Under the pieces are notes generated by a model. It was not told the origin of the DNA, ran no database searches, and worked only from the letters and a program-made list of their open reading frames with translations. A stretch of 64,000 nucleotides of DNA from Gemmatimonadota bacterium (GTDB lineage: Bacteria; Gemmatimonadota; Gemmatimonadetes; Longimicrobiales; Gaopeijiaceae): NCBI GenBank assembly GCA_016209885.1, contig JACQVF010000107.1, forward strand, positions 40,522-104,521, in the 5' to 3' direction. Of the stretch, positions 26,549 to 34,128 are shown piece by piece. The stretch's first letter is position 1. Each line of letters opens with the position of its first letter. A program made the position numbers and the translations under genes.

Positions 26549-26652
26549 CCCCGGTGGACGCATTGTGCCCGAGGTTAACGGGTTGCAGTCGAGGGGGCTG
26601 TGGGAGGGGCTGCATTCGCTGCAGCGGGAACAGGCGAGACGAAGGGGGGGAC

Positions 26653-28824
26653 ATGAGCACGACAAGAGTCCTGTACTTCGGCATGGCGGTCGGCTGCGCC
26701 GCGCTCCTGGCGGCGCCCCTGGCCCGAATGAACGCCTGCCAGCTCACTGGTCAAACGGTCCCCATCGACGACGACGACCTCGGGGGAGTGGTCACCGGCC
26801 CGAACGGGCCGGAAGCGGGGGTCTGGGTCATCGCGGAGACGACCGACCTGCCCACGAGGTTCGTCAAGATCGTGGTGACCGATGAGCAGGGACGCTACCT
26901 GGTACCCGACCTCCCGAAAGCGAGCTACAAGGTGTGGGTGCGCGGGTACGGGCTGGTCGATTCGCCGGAGGTTCGGGCCGCGCCGGGCAGGATTCTGAAC
27001 CTGACCGCAATCGCGGCGCCCGATCCACGCGTGGCGGCGGAATACTATCCTGCCGGCTATTGGTTCTCCCTGCTCGGCGTGCCGGCCAAGAGCGAGTTCC
27101 CGGGCACCGGGGCCGAGGGGAACGGCATTTCACCAAACATGAAAAACCAGGCCGAGTGGCTGAGGATCCTCAAGTCCGGGACTTGCTGGGCTTGTCATCA
27201 AATCGGCAACAAGGCGATGCGGGAGATCCCACCCGCCCTGGGCCATTTCGATTCCTCGGTGGCCGCGTGGGACCGGCGGATACAGTCCGGACAGGCCGGC
27301 GGCCAGATGAGCGGTGGCCTCAACCAGCTTGGCCGGCAGCGGGCGCTGGCAATGTTCGCGGAGTGGAGCGATCGGATCGCCGCCGGCGAAGTGCCACCGC
27401 CGCCGCCCCGGCCCGAGGGCGTGGAGCGCAACGTCGTCATCACTCAGTGGGACTGGGCCGACCCGAAGGCATATCTCCACGATGAGGTCTCGACTGACCG
27501 GCGCAGTCCCACGATCAACGGCAACGGCCTGATCTATGGGGTTCTGGAGCTCAGCGCGGACTACCTGCCCGTTCTGGATCCAGTGCGCCACACGGCGAGC
27601 CAGGTGAAGTTGACGGTGCGCGATCCGAACACGCGACGGGCCGCTGCGCCGACGATGCCACAGCCGTCGCCGTACTGGGGCGATGAAGCCATCTGGACCA
27701 GCAAGAACAACGCGCACAATCCGATGTTCGATGAGAGGGGCCGGGTCTGGCTCACCTCGACCGTGCGCCCACCGGACAACCCGGACTTCTGCAAAGAGGG
27801 GTCGAGCCATCCTTCGGCGAAGCTGTTCCCGACCACCCGCGCCAGCCGCCACCTCGCCGTGTACGATCCAAAGACCGGGCAGCTCACGCATATCAGCACG
27901 TGCTTCAGCACGCACCACCTCATGTTCGCTGAAGATGCCAACAACACGCTCTGGACGAGCGGCGGCGGGCAGGTGGTCGGCTGGTTGAACACGAGGATGT
28001 TCGACGAGACCGGCGATGAGGAGAGGTCGCAGGGCTGGACCGCGCTCGTCCTCGACACCAACGGCAACGGCGAGCGGGACGCGTACGTGGAGCCGGACCA
28101 GCCTGTCGATCCCACCAAAGACAAGCGGATCCTCGCCGGCTTCTACGGCGTTGCGCCGGCCCCGGACGGCTCGGTCTGGGGATCGTCGCTGGGCTTCCCT
28201 GGCGCCGTCGTCCGGCTGAATCCGGGGCCCAACCCGCCGGAGACGGCGCTGGCGGAGTTGTACGAGCTGCCGTTGAACGACCACGGGGCGCCCGTTCAAG
28301 GGTTCTCGCCGCGCGGAATGGATGTCGACCGGAGCGGCGTCGTCTGGACGGCGCTCGCGAGCGGACACCTCGCCAGCTTCGAGCGGCGCACGTGCAAGGG
28401 GCCGCTCAACGGGCCGACCGCGACGGGGCAGCACTGTCCCGAGGGCTGGACCTTCTATCCAGAGCCGTTGCCGCAGCTCGAGGGCGTGACGGACGCGGGC
28501 AGCGCCGAGGCCAGCTACTACACCTGGGTCGATCAGTTCGACACGTTCGGGCTGGGCAAGAACGTGCCGATCAACACCGGCAATGGGTCCGAAGGACTGC
28601 TGGTCCTGAAGGACGGGCGTTGGGTCGTTCTCCGCGTCCCCTATCCGCTGGGATTCTACACGAAGTGGCTGGATGGCCGGATCGACGATCCCAGTGCCGG
28701 CTGGAAGGGGAAGGGGCTGTGGGCGACCGTGAGCACCCGAGCGCCTTTTCACATGGAAGGCGGCAAAGGCACGACGAGCAAAGTGGTGAAGTTCCAGCTT
28801 CGCCCCGACCCGCTCGCGAGGTGA
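26653..28824 (+). CDS. exported carboxypeptidase-regulatory / cytochrome c / propeller fusion
   Basis: 723 aa from ATG 26653, preceded by a G-rich AAGGGGGGG site. A signal peptide (FGMAVGCAALLAAPLARM) is followed by a carboxypeptidase-regulatory-like Ig domain (LGGVVTGPNGPEAGVWVIAE, TDEQGRYLVPDLPKASYKV) to residue about 115. Residues 165-255 form a c-type cytochrome-like domain with the haem motif CWACH (Cys178, Cys181, His182) and a possible distal Met in AGGQMSGG. The rest resembles a streptogramin-lyase-type beta-propeller (GRVWLTSTVRPPDN, DGSVWGSSLGFPGAVVRLN, MDVDRSGVVWTALASGHLAS). A periplasmic redox protein is implied. It is unlike the dap/kor genes and adjoins the IS, so a transferred accessory gene is possible. 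Confidence 0.75.
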   Translation: MSTTRVLYFGMAVGCAALLAAPLARMNACQLTGQTVPIDDDDLGGVVTGPNGPEAGVWVIAETTDLPTRFVKIVVTDEQGRYLVPDLPKASYKVWVRGYGLVDSPEVRAAPGRILNLTAIAAPDPRVAAEYYPAGYWFSLLGVPAKSEFPGTGAEGNGISPNMKNQAEWLRILKSGTCWACHQIGNKAMREIPPALGHFDSSVAAWDRRIQSGQAGGQMSGGLNQLGRQRALAMFAEWSDRIAAGEVPPPPPRPEGVERNVVITQWDWADPKAYLHDEVSTDRRSPTINGNGLIYGVLELSADYLPVLDPVRHTASQVKLTVRDPNTRRAAAPTMPQPSPYWGDEAIWTSKNNAHNPMFDERGRVWLTSTVRPPDNPDFCKEGSSHPSAKLFPTTRASRHLAVYDPKTGQLTHISTCFSTHHLMFAEDANNTLWTSGGGQVVGWLNTRMFDETGDEERSQGWTALVLDTNGNGERDAYVEPDQPVDPTKDKRILAGFYGVAPAPDGSVWGSSLGFPGAVVRLNPGPNPPETALAELYELPLNDHGAPVQGFSPRGMDVDRSGVVWTALASGHLASFERRTCKGPLNGPTATGQHCPEGWTFYPEPLPQLEGVTDAGSAEASYYTWVDQFDTFGLGKNVPINTGNGSEGLLVLKDGRWVVLRVPYPLGFYTKWLDGRIDDPSAGWKGKGLWATVSTRAPFHMEGGKGTTSKVVKFQLRPDPLAR

Positions 28825-28924
28825 ACGGCCTTCTAGCGATCGGTTGATCCGCCAGTAGGAATGCCCGCGGCTCAGCGGCAGGAGTCAGCCGGACGAGCGC
28901 TCGACAAGACGGGAGGTCAGACTC

Positions 28925-29983
28925 ATGCGTCCCAAGATCCTTCTTCGCGGTTGTCTCGTGGTTGCGTTGGGCGGCTTGGCCGTAACGCCTGCTCGAAGCC
29001 GGTCCGCGGCGCAGGTGCCCGCTACGCCGCTACAGCGGCTGGTGCAGGCGGAGATCGAGCGGTTCCCCGGGAACGCGGGTATTCACGTAAAGCATCTCGA
29101 GACGGGCGAGGAGGCATCCGTCTCGGCGGACGCGCCGTTCAACAGCGCGAGCGTCATCAAGATTCCTGTGATGATCCTCGCGTACGAGTTGGCGAGCCGC
29201 GGCGAGCTCGACCTCGACGAGCGCGTGGAGATCAGGAAGGCAGATGTGCGCGGCGGATCGGGCATCTTCCGTTATCACGACCTGGGTCTCAATCCGACCG
29301 TCCGTGACGTGATCCGTCAGATGATCATCACCAGCGACAACACAGCCACCGATCTGGCCATCGCGAAGGTTGGCGGGGTTGCCGCGGTGAACCGCTGGCT
29401 CCGAGCGAACGGGTTCGAGCGGTCAACCCTGAACCAGACGATCTTCGAGACATTTCGCGCGCGGTACGAGGTCATGGATCCGAATCTTCGCAGTCTCACC
29501 CCGGAAGACCTTTACGCGATCCAGAGCAGCAATCCCGCATGGGCCACATCGCCTGGCCTCGTGGAGCGGGTCGTTGACCGGCTCAGGAGGCAACCGATGC
29601 AGGAAGAGTGGGATCGTCGCACGCGGGAGGATCCGCCGACCTGGTTGGGCGTCTTGACGCCGCGCGAGACCATCCGGATGCTCGAGGGCATCGAGCGGGG
29701 CACGTATGTGTCGAAGGCCGCCTGCGAAGAGATGAAAGCGATGTTACGCCAGCAACAGAGTGGGGCACGTCGGCTGCCGCATTACCTCAACGTGCCCGTC
29801 GGACACAAGACGGGTGATTTGCCCCCTATGGTGGCCAACGACGTCGGCATCCTATATGCCCGCTCGGGGCCGATCGTGGTGTCGTTCTTCAGCAACGCCA
29901 TTCGTGGATCCTATGGTGAAGCGGAGGATCGAATCGGCGAGCTGGCCCGGCTGGTCGTCGTCTATTTCGACGGACGCAACTGA
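28925..29983 (+). CDS. class A beta-lactamase-like serine hydrolase
   Basis: 352 aa, start ATG 28925 with GGGAGGT seven bases upstream; signal peptide to about residue 29 (RSAAQ). All three active-site elements of the class A fold are present: SxxK as Ser76-Val-Ile-Lys79, Ser137-Asp-Asn139 and Lys295-Thr-Gly297. No clear omega-loop ExxLN is seen; YEVMDPNLRS LTPED occupies that place. An insertion of about 50 residues separates two similar LTP..I segments (LTPEDLYAI, LTPRETIRML). True class A enzymes are about 290 aa. It may be a beta-lactamase relative acting on peptidoglycan peptides or another ester or amide; resistance should not be assumed. Confidence 0.8.
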   Translation: MRPKILLRGCLVVALGGLAVTPARSRSAAQVPATPLQRLVQAEIERFPGNAGIHVKHLETGEEASVSADAPFNSASVIKIPVMILAYELASRGELDLDERVEIRKADVRGGSGIFRYHDLGLNPTVRDVIRQMIITSDNTATDLAIAKVGGVAAVNRWLRANGFERSTLNQTIFETFRARYEVMDPNLRSLTPEDLYAIQSSNPAWATSPGLVERVVDRLRRQPMQEEWDRRTREDPPTWLGVLTPRETIRMLEGIERGTYVSKAACEEMKAMLRQQQSGARRLPHYLNVPVGHKTGDLPPMVANDVGILYARSGPIVVSFFSNAIRGSYGEAEDRIGELARLVVVYFDGRN

Positions 29984-30006
29984 GTCGAAGCTTAGAGGGG
30001 TGACAT

Positions 30007-30025
30007 CAGGATCACCTGTATCCTG
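30007..30025. repeat. short inverted repeat
   Basis: CAGGAT-N7-ATCCTG, 24 bp after the serine-hydrolase stop codon. No T-run follows; either a weak terminator stem or a protein site. Confidence 0.35.
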
Positions 30026-30132
30026 CCGCCTGCAGCGAGAACGACTCCGCGTACAGGCGCACTACCTTCGGATATGCGACAACTCCTCGCCTACCTGCTC
30101 TTCGTGGGTGGCCGAATCGGGACGCTACCGCG

Positions 30133-30369
30133 ATGAGTGATCCGCGGCCGACGTACCGCTCTCACTATCTGCCGCGCACCCGCCGCGGCCGAACCGCCGT
30201 GCTGGCGTTTCTGGTGCTCATGGCGCTGGCCCAGCCCCCGGCGGTGTACTGGCTCGCAAACCGGATCGATCCCTGGATCCTCGGGCTGCCGTTCCTCTAC
30301 GCCTATCTCCTGGCTGTGTACCTGGGGCTCATCGCCGTGCTCGTATGGGCCGTGCTGCGAGAGCGGTAG
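30133..30369 (+). CDS. DUF3311 small membrane protein
   Basis: 78 aa with two membrane segments (AVLAFLVLMALAQPPAVYWL and LPFLYAYLLAVYLGLIAVLV) separated by ANRIDPWILG, the typical DUF3311 pattern. In other genomes this family lies directly before a sodium:solute symporter, as it does here (135 bp upstream of it). It is probably a partner or accessory subunit of that transporter. Confidence 0.8.
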   Translation: MSDPRPTYRSHYLPRTRRGRTAVLAFLVLMALAQPPAVYWLANRIDPWILGLPFLYAYLLAVYLGLIAVLVWAVLRER

Positions 30370-30390
30370 GGAGAGCGGTGCGGAATCGGC

Positions 30391-30434
30391 GATCAGGGAT
30401 TTGCGATTCGGGACCTGCATACCGGTCCCTGATC
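30391..30434. repeat. 9-bp inverted repeat in symporter leader
   Basis: GATCAGGGA (30391-30399) and TCCCTGATC (30426-30434) are perfectly complementary with a 26-base loop, between the DUF3311 and symporter genes. Confidence 0.55.
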
Positions 30435-30504
30435 CTTGAGCCGCGCAAGCGGCACTTACTGCCTGCCGATCGCTAATCGCGAGCAGAGAGAGCGCCTCCG
30501 CAGC

Positions 30505-32004
30505 ATGGAAACCTGGGTCATCGCCACCGGGCTCATCGCGGTCTACCTGCTGCTCACGATCGTGCTGGGGGTTTGGGCGGGGCGGCGGACCGCCGTGAAT
30601 CTGGAGGATTTCCTGCTCTACGGACGGAAGGCCGGCTTTGTCGTCCTGTACCTCACCGTGGTGGCCACGTATCACTCGGCCTTCGCATTCCTCGGCTCGG
30701 GCGGCTTCTTCTACGCTCATGGCATCGGCTTCTGGGCCGCGGGGACGTGGACGATCCTCACAGGAGCGATCACGTACGTGCTGGGGAGCCGGATCTGGGC
30801 GCTGGGGAAGCGATTCCGCTACATCACGCCGGCGGACATGCTGGCGGACTTCTACGAGAGCGAGGCGGTGCGGGTCGTGACGGCGGTGGTCTCGGTCCTG
30901 TTCACGATCCTCTACATCCAGGTTCAGGCGCAGGGGCTGGGCTATATCATCAACGTGGCGTCGGGCGGCCGGATCTCGTTCGAGCTGGGAACGCTGATCC
31001 TGCTGGGCGTGGCGGCCGGCTATCTGGCGGTGGGTGGCGTGCGCGCCGTCTACTGGACGGACGTGCTCCAGGGGCTCTGGATGTACGTCGCGATCTGGGT
31101 CGGTGGCGTGGTGCTCGCGTACAAGTTGTTCGGTGGTCCGCTCGAGCTGTGGCGGCGCGTGGCCGCCGAACGCCCGGAGCTTCTCACGCTCCCGGGCCCG
31201 CGCGGCTTCTTCACGCCCGGGATGTGGCTGGGGATGACGGTCACGCTCTCGTTCGGGATCGTTCTGCAGCCTCACATCATGATTCGCTACTATACAGCGC
31301 TGTCCGGGCGGATCGTGAAATGGCTCGGCGCGACAACGCCCATCTACCTCATGACGCTCTATGTTCCCGCGGCGCTGGTGGGGCTGGGCGGTGCGCTGGC
31401 GCTGCCCGATCTCGCGGTCCCGGACCGCATCTTCCCGGAGCTCCTCTTCCGGCACGCGTCGCCCTGGCTCACGGGCCTGGTTCTGGCCGGCGCGACGGCG
31501 GCGGCCATGTCCACCCTGGATTCGATCCTCCACGCGAACATGACCGTGCTGACGCGAGATGTTTACCAGCGCTACCTCGTCCGCGTGGCGAGCCAGGCGC
31601 ACTACATCTGGATCGGGCGTTTCATCGTCCTGCTCTTGCTCGCGGTGGGATACGTGCTTTCGCTAACCACCGTCGACTTCCTGGTGATCCTGGTGACGCT
31701 CTCCGGCTCGGGCGCGCTGCAACTCATGCCCGCGGTGCTGGGGGTGTGCTTTCCGACGCGGCGGCTCCTCACGCGCAGCGGGGTGCTGGCGGGGATCGCG
31801 GCGGGCCTGGCCGCGTTGTACCTGACGCTCGTGGTCGCGCCGCATCCGCTCGGACTCCACGGCGCGATCTGGTCGCTGCTGGTGAACTTCGTCGTGGCCG
31901 TCGCCGCGTCCCGCTTCACCCGGCCGCCCTCTCCCGCCACGGTGGCGCGCATCCACGGGGAGGTGGAGCGGTTCGTGCACGGTTCGGGGGAGGCGGCCGT
32001 CTGA
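30505..32004 (+). CDS. sodium:solute symporter family protein
   Basis: 499 aa from ATG 30505, with about 13 membrane segments. The SSS family pattern is clear: an N-terminal TM followed by EDFLLYGRKAGFVVLYLTVV, GGFFYAHGIGFWAAGTW, FRYITPADMLADFYESEAVR and AAAMSTLDSILHANMTVLTRD, the conserved sodium-site helix. Substrate could be an organic acid, sugar or proline-like compound. Partner gene DUF3311 lies upstream. The frame is open 23 codons before this ATG, but that stretch is not membrane-like. Confidence 0.88.
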   Translation: METWVIATGLIAVYLLLTIVLGVWAGRRTAVNLEDFLLYGRKAGFVVLYLTVVATYHSAFAFLGSGGFFYAHGIGFWAAGTWTILTGAITYVLGSRIWALGKRFRYITPADMLADFYESEAVRVVTAVVSVLFTILYIQVQAQGLGYIINVASGGRISFELGTLILLGVAAGYLAVGGVRAVYWTDVLQGLWMYVAIWVGGVVLAYKLFGGPLELWRRVAAERPELLTLPGPRGFFTPGMWLGMTVTLSFGIVLQPHIMIRYYTALSGRIVKWLGATTPIYLMTLYVPAALVGLGGALALPDLAVPDRIFPELLFRHASPWLTGLVLAGATAAAMSTLDSILHANMTVLTRDVYQRYLVRVASQAHYIWIGRFIVLLLLAVGYVLSLTTVDFLVILVTLSGSGALQLMPAVLGVCFPTRRLLTRSGVLAGIAAGLAALYLTLVVAPHPLGLHGAIWSLLVNFVVAVAASRFTRPPSPATVARIHGEVERFVHGSGEAAV

Positions 32005-32141
32005 GCCCCCCACCGCGAGGATCTCGAGGGTGGCGGTGCCCGCGCGCAATCCCGATATCGCTTACAGCCGAGCGGACTCCGGGAGAGCCCTGCTCGCCGC
32101 AACGCGGGGCTGCTTCCGGCCGCGCGGGTTCCTCAGTTCCC

Positions 32142-32840
32142 TCAGCTCGCGCGCAGGAGATCTCTCCGCCCCTCGATGGTGAGAAGCCTCTCCTTGTACT
32201 CGACGCCGCCCCCATAGCCGCCGAGAGATCCGTCGCTCCGCACGACGCGGTGGCAGGGGACGACGATGGCGACGGGGTTGCGGCCAAGGGCATTCCCCAC
32301 CGCGCGCGCCGCGCTCGGCCTGGCGATCCGGCGCGCGAGCTCCGCGTACGGAACGACGTGGCCGAACTCGATGGTCCTCGCCTTCTCGAGGACACGTCGG
32401 TCGAAGGGGCTGAGCGTGCTCAGGTCCACGGGCAGGTCGAACTGCGACCTCGTGCCGCCGAAGTACTCGCGGAGCTCGCGCTCCGCCTCCGCCAGGGCGT
32501 GCGGATCGCGTACGACCGGCCGGCCGGGGAAGCGCCCTTCGAGTTCGCGGACGAAGCTGTCGGGTCCCCGCTGCTGCCAGGAGACGCGGGCGAGCCCCTT
32601 CTCGGTGGCGGCCACGTACATGGTGCCGAACGGCGTCGCGAAGCTGTGCCAGCGGACCACGTCGTCGGCGCAGCATGCGGGTAGCGCCACGCGCAGCGCC
32701 ACGAACTCGGCCGCCTGTTCGCAGCACTCGTCGCACTCTGCCAGGTGCTCGGCGAACGCAAGCTCCTCCTCCTCGGGCAGGTCGCCGGCCACGTAGGCGA
32801 GGACCTGGTCCTCGGGGACGGGACAGGGGCTGCGGCTCAT
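32142..32840 (-). CDS. zinc-finger anti-sigma domain fused to O6-methylguanine-DNA methyltransferase
   Basis: 232 aa. Residues 8-50 are a ZAS/zf-HC2 anti-sigma domain (DQVLAYVAGDLPEEEELAFA) with the zinc motif His32-x3-Cys36-x2-Cys39 in EHLAECDECC. Residues 62-230 are a full Ogt/MGMT domain: helix SAARAVGNALGRNP and acceptor Cys196 in VVPCHRVV, followed by RSDGSLGGYGGG. The ATG overlaps the sigma-factor stop codon (ATGA), so both are made together. The Ogt half should take alkyl groups from O6-alkylguanine irreversibly. The ZAS half should bind the sigma factor. Together they suggest a self-consuming alkylation sensor, which is inference. The protein has no transmembrane helix. Confidence 0.88.
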   Translation of the reverse strand: MSRSPCPVPEDQVLAYVAGDLPEEEELAFAEHLAECDECCEQAAEFVALRVALPACCADDVVRWHSFATPFGTMYVAATEKGLARVSWQQRGPDSFVRELEGRFPGRPVVRDPHALAEAERELREYFGGTRSQFDLPVDLSTLSPFDRRVLEKARTIEFGHVVPYAELARRIARPSAARAVGNALGRNPVAIVVPCHRVVRSDGSLGGYGGGVEYKERLLTIEGRRDLLRAS

Positions 32841-33397
32841 GGTTCGTACTCCTTCTTCCAGAGGTCGAAGAGCTCCTTGCGGAGCCGCTTCAGCCCGTGA
32901 TAGACGTTGGCTCGCGCGCTCTCCTCGGAACAGGCGAGCTTCCGGGCGATGGTGGCGTAGTCGTCGCCGTCCACCCAGCGGAGCCAGAGGGCCTCTCGTT
33001 GCTTCCGAGGGAGGCGCGTGACGTGCTCCCGGATGCGCCGGCGCGCGCGTCTGTCCAGCCGGAGGAGGCGGGCGTCGGGCGGCGCGTCTTCGTCCTGGAC
33101 GATGCGCGGGCCGCGGCCGTTCAGGGCTGCCCGCCGCCGCCCATCCCGGGCCAGCCGGTCGAGCGCGGCGTTCGTGGCCACGCGGAAGAGCCAGGCCCGT
33201 GCGTTCGAGCCGGGCCCGACCTCCGGAGGACGGCGAATTGCCGTGATCCAGAGCTGCTGGAGGATGTCCTCGGCGTCGTCGGCGTCGCCGAGCATTCGCC
33301 CGACGTGCCGTTTGAGCTCGGGGCCGTAGCGCGCCATCCACTCCGCCACGAGGGGCGAAGCGTCGGCGCGCTGCGGCTCGAGTGCCCCGCCGCTCAC
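32837..33397 (-). CDS. ECF-type RNA polymerase sigma factor
   Basis: 186 aa from GTG 33397, which overlaps the stop of the small upstream gene (GTGA). Region 2 reads ELKRHVGRMLGDADDAEDIL and RAWLFRVATNAALDRLARD. Region 4 reads LPRKQREALWLRWVDGDDYA then TIARKLACSEESARANVYHG. Length and the lack of regions 1 and 3 fit an ECF factor. Its stop overlaps the start of the anti-sigma/Ogt fusion by 4 bp, the usual sigma-then-anti-sigma order. An upstream extension of the frame lacks sigma features. Likely targets are alkylation-damage repair genes, by inference from its partner. Confidence 0.87.
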   Translation of the reverse strand: MSGGALEPQRADASPLVAEWMARYGPELKRHVGRMLGDADDAEDILQQLWITAIRRPPEVGPGSNARAWLFRVATNAALDRLARDGRRRAALNGRGPRIVQDEDAPPDARLLRLDRRARRRIREHVTRLPRKQREALWLRWVDGDDYATIARKLACSEESARANVYHGLKRLRKELFDLWKKEYEP

Positions 33398-33531
33398 GCG
33401 AGAAACGTGGGGTGCCCGGTCAGTACCGCGCTCAGGTGCCCGAGCAGCGCGAGCGGGATACCCACGACCACGAGCACGAGGAACAGCGAGCTCTTCACGG
33501 TATCCAGAGCGATTTGGACCTTCTCCGACAT
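33394..33531 (-). CDS. 45-aa single-pass membrane peptide
   Basis: ATG 33531 has ACGGAGG with a 5-base gap. The peptide has a charged amphipathic start (MSEKVQIALDTVKSS) and one membrane segment (LFLVLVVVGIPLALLG). Its TGA overlaps the GTG of the sigma factor, making it the first gene of a coupled three-gene operon. No family is recognised. It may help localise or modulate the sigma/anti-sigma pair. Confidence 0.7.
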   Translation of the reverse strand: MSEKVQIALDTVKSSLFLVLVVVGIPLALLGHLSAVLTGHPTFLA

Positions 33532-33586
33532 GGCGGCCTCCGTGTGTTGAGTTCGTTTGCTGCCGATCCCTCTTCCTTCCTCGCCC

Positions 33587-33617
33587 TGTATAACGGCGCG
33601 AGCCGCCCGAACGTGAA
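33587..33617 (-). promoter_or_regulatory. weak candidate promoter of sigma operon
   Basis: Minus-strand TTCACG (plus 33612-33617) and TATACA (plus 33587-33592) are 19 bases apart, 55 bases before the first start codon. Spacing is long; an ECF-type promoter recognised by the operon's own sigma factor may be used instead. Confidence 0.3.
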
Positions 33618-33800
33618 AACAGCCGCTCGGGCGCGGAGGGACCGAAGGGGCCGCACCACCGAGAACATAGCAACATACATGGCGCGCGAGGGGAACACCT
33701 CCTTGCGCTGCCTCGAGGGGATAGGCGCGAGCCGCGCAGAGGCTCGGCGGGCGCGGTGCGGAGGACGCGTTGGCACGCGAGTTGGCAGAGTCGGCACGAC

Positions 33801-33821
33801 AAGAGTCGGCACGAGACTCTT
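33801..33821. promoter_or_regulatory. operator-like dyad overlapping a -35 box
   Basis: AAGAGTC-N7-GACTCTT is a perfect 7-bp inverted repeat whose right end overlaps TTGACG at 33820. A 12-bp direct repeat, GAGTCGGCACGA, occurs at 33788-33799 and 33803-33814 through it. This looks like a repressor site for the small transcription unit to the right. Confidence 0.55.
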
Positions 33822-33848
33822 GACGAGGGGCGTGCGAGCGCGTAAGGT
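33820..33848 (+). promoter_or_regulatory. sigma70-type promoter of small unit
   Basis: TTGACG (33820-33825), 17 bases, TAAGGT (33843-33848). Transcription would start near 33855 and run to the terminator at 34013-34047, giving an RNA of about 190 nt. Confidence 0.65.
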
Positions 33849-33885
33849 TGCTAGCGATGGCGGTCAGGTGAACCAGAGGGAAACG

Positions 33886-33981
33886 ATGCGCAAGGTACAC
33901 GTCCTCCTGCCGGCCAAGAAGAGCCCGAAGGCCAAGCCCGGCCAAGGTCGGGAGGGGCGTGTACTGGATTTCAGGTCCTAG
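33886..33981 (+). CDS. 31-aa basic peptide or small-RNA unit
   Basis: ATG 33886 follows an AGAGGG site. The peptide is strongly basic (MRKVHVLLPAKKSPKAKPGQ, then GREGRVLDFRS). It lies between a good promoter and a strong intrinsic terminator, so it is an independent transcript of about 190 nt. The peptide may be real, or the unit may act as an RNA. No family is recognised. In-frame GTG 33868 is an alternative start. Confidence 0.45.
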   Translation: MRKVHVLLPAKKSPKAKPGQGREGRVLDFRS

Positions 33982-34012
33982 CGAACGAACAGAAGCGGTT
34001 CCCCATACACGC

Positions 34013-34047
34013 GGCCTCCCGAACCCGGGCGGCCGTTTTCGTTTTTT
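34013..34047 (+). terminator. Rho-independent terminator
   Basis: Stem GGCC-T-CCCG / CGGG-C-GGCC (34013-34034) with one internal mismatch is followed by GTTTTCGTTTTTT. It ends the small unit at 33.9 kb and insulates the dap operon. Confidence 0.85.
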
Positions 34048-34053
34048 GCGAAG

Positions 34054-34071
34054 CCGCTGTACCCGCTGTAC
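34054..34071. repeat. 9-bp tandem duplication
   Basis: CCGCTGTAC is duplicated exactly, with a partial third copy, between the terminator and dapB. Confidence 0.85.
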
Positions 34072-34128
34072 CCGCCGGACGCGGCGGGCTAGGCGGGCGC
34101 TGCGGCGGAAGGAGAAAAGGGGAAGGCG

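Noticed and set aside
28925..29983. Antibiotic-resistance gene call
   Set aside because: The fold motifs alone do not show beta-lactam hydrolysis; insertions and the missing clear omega-loop Glu argue for a broader serine-hydrolase label.
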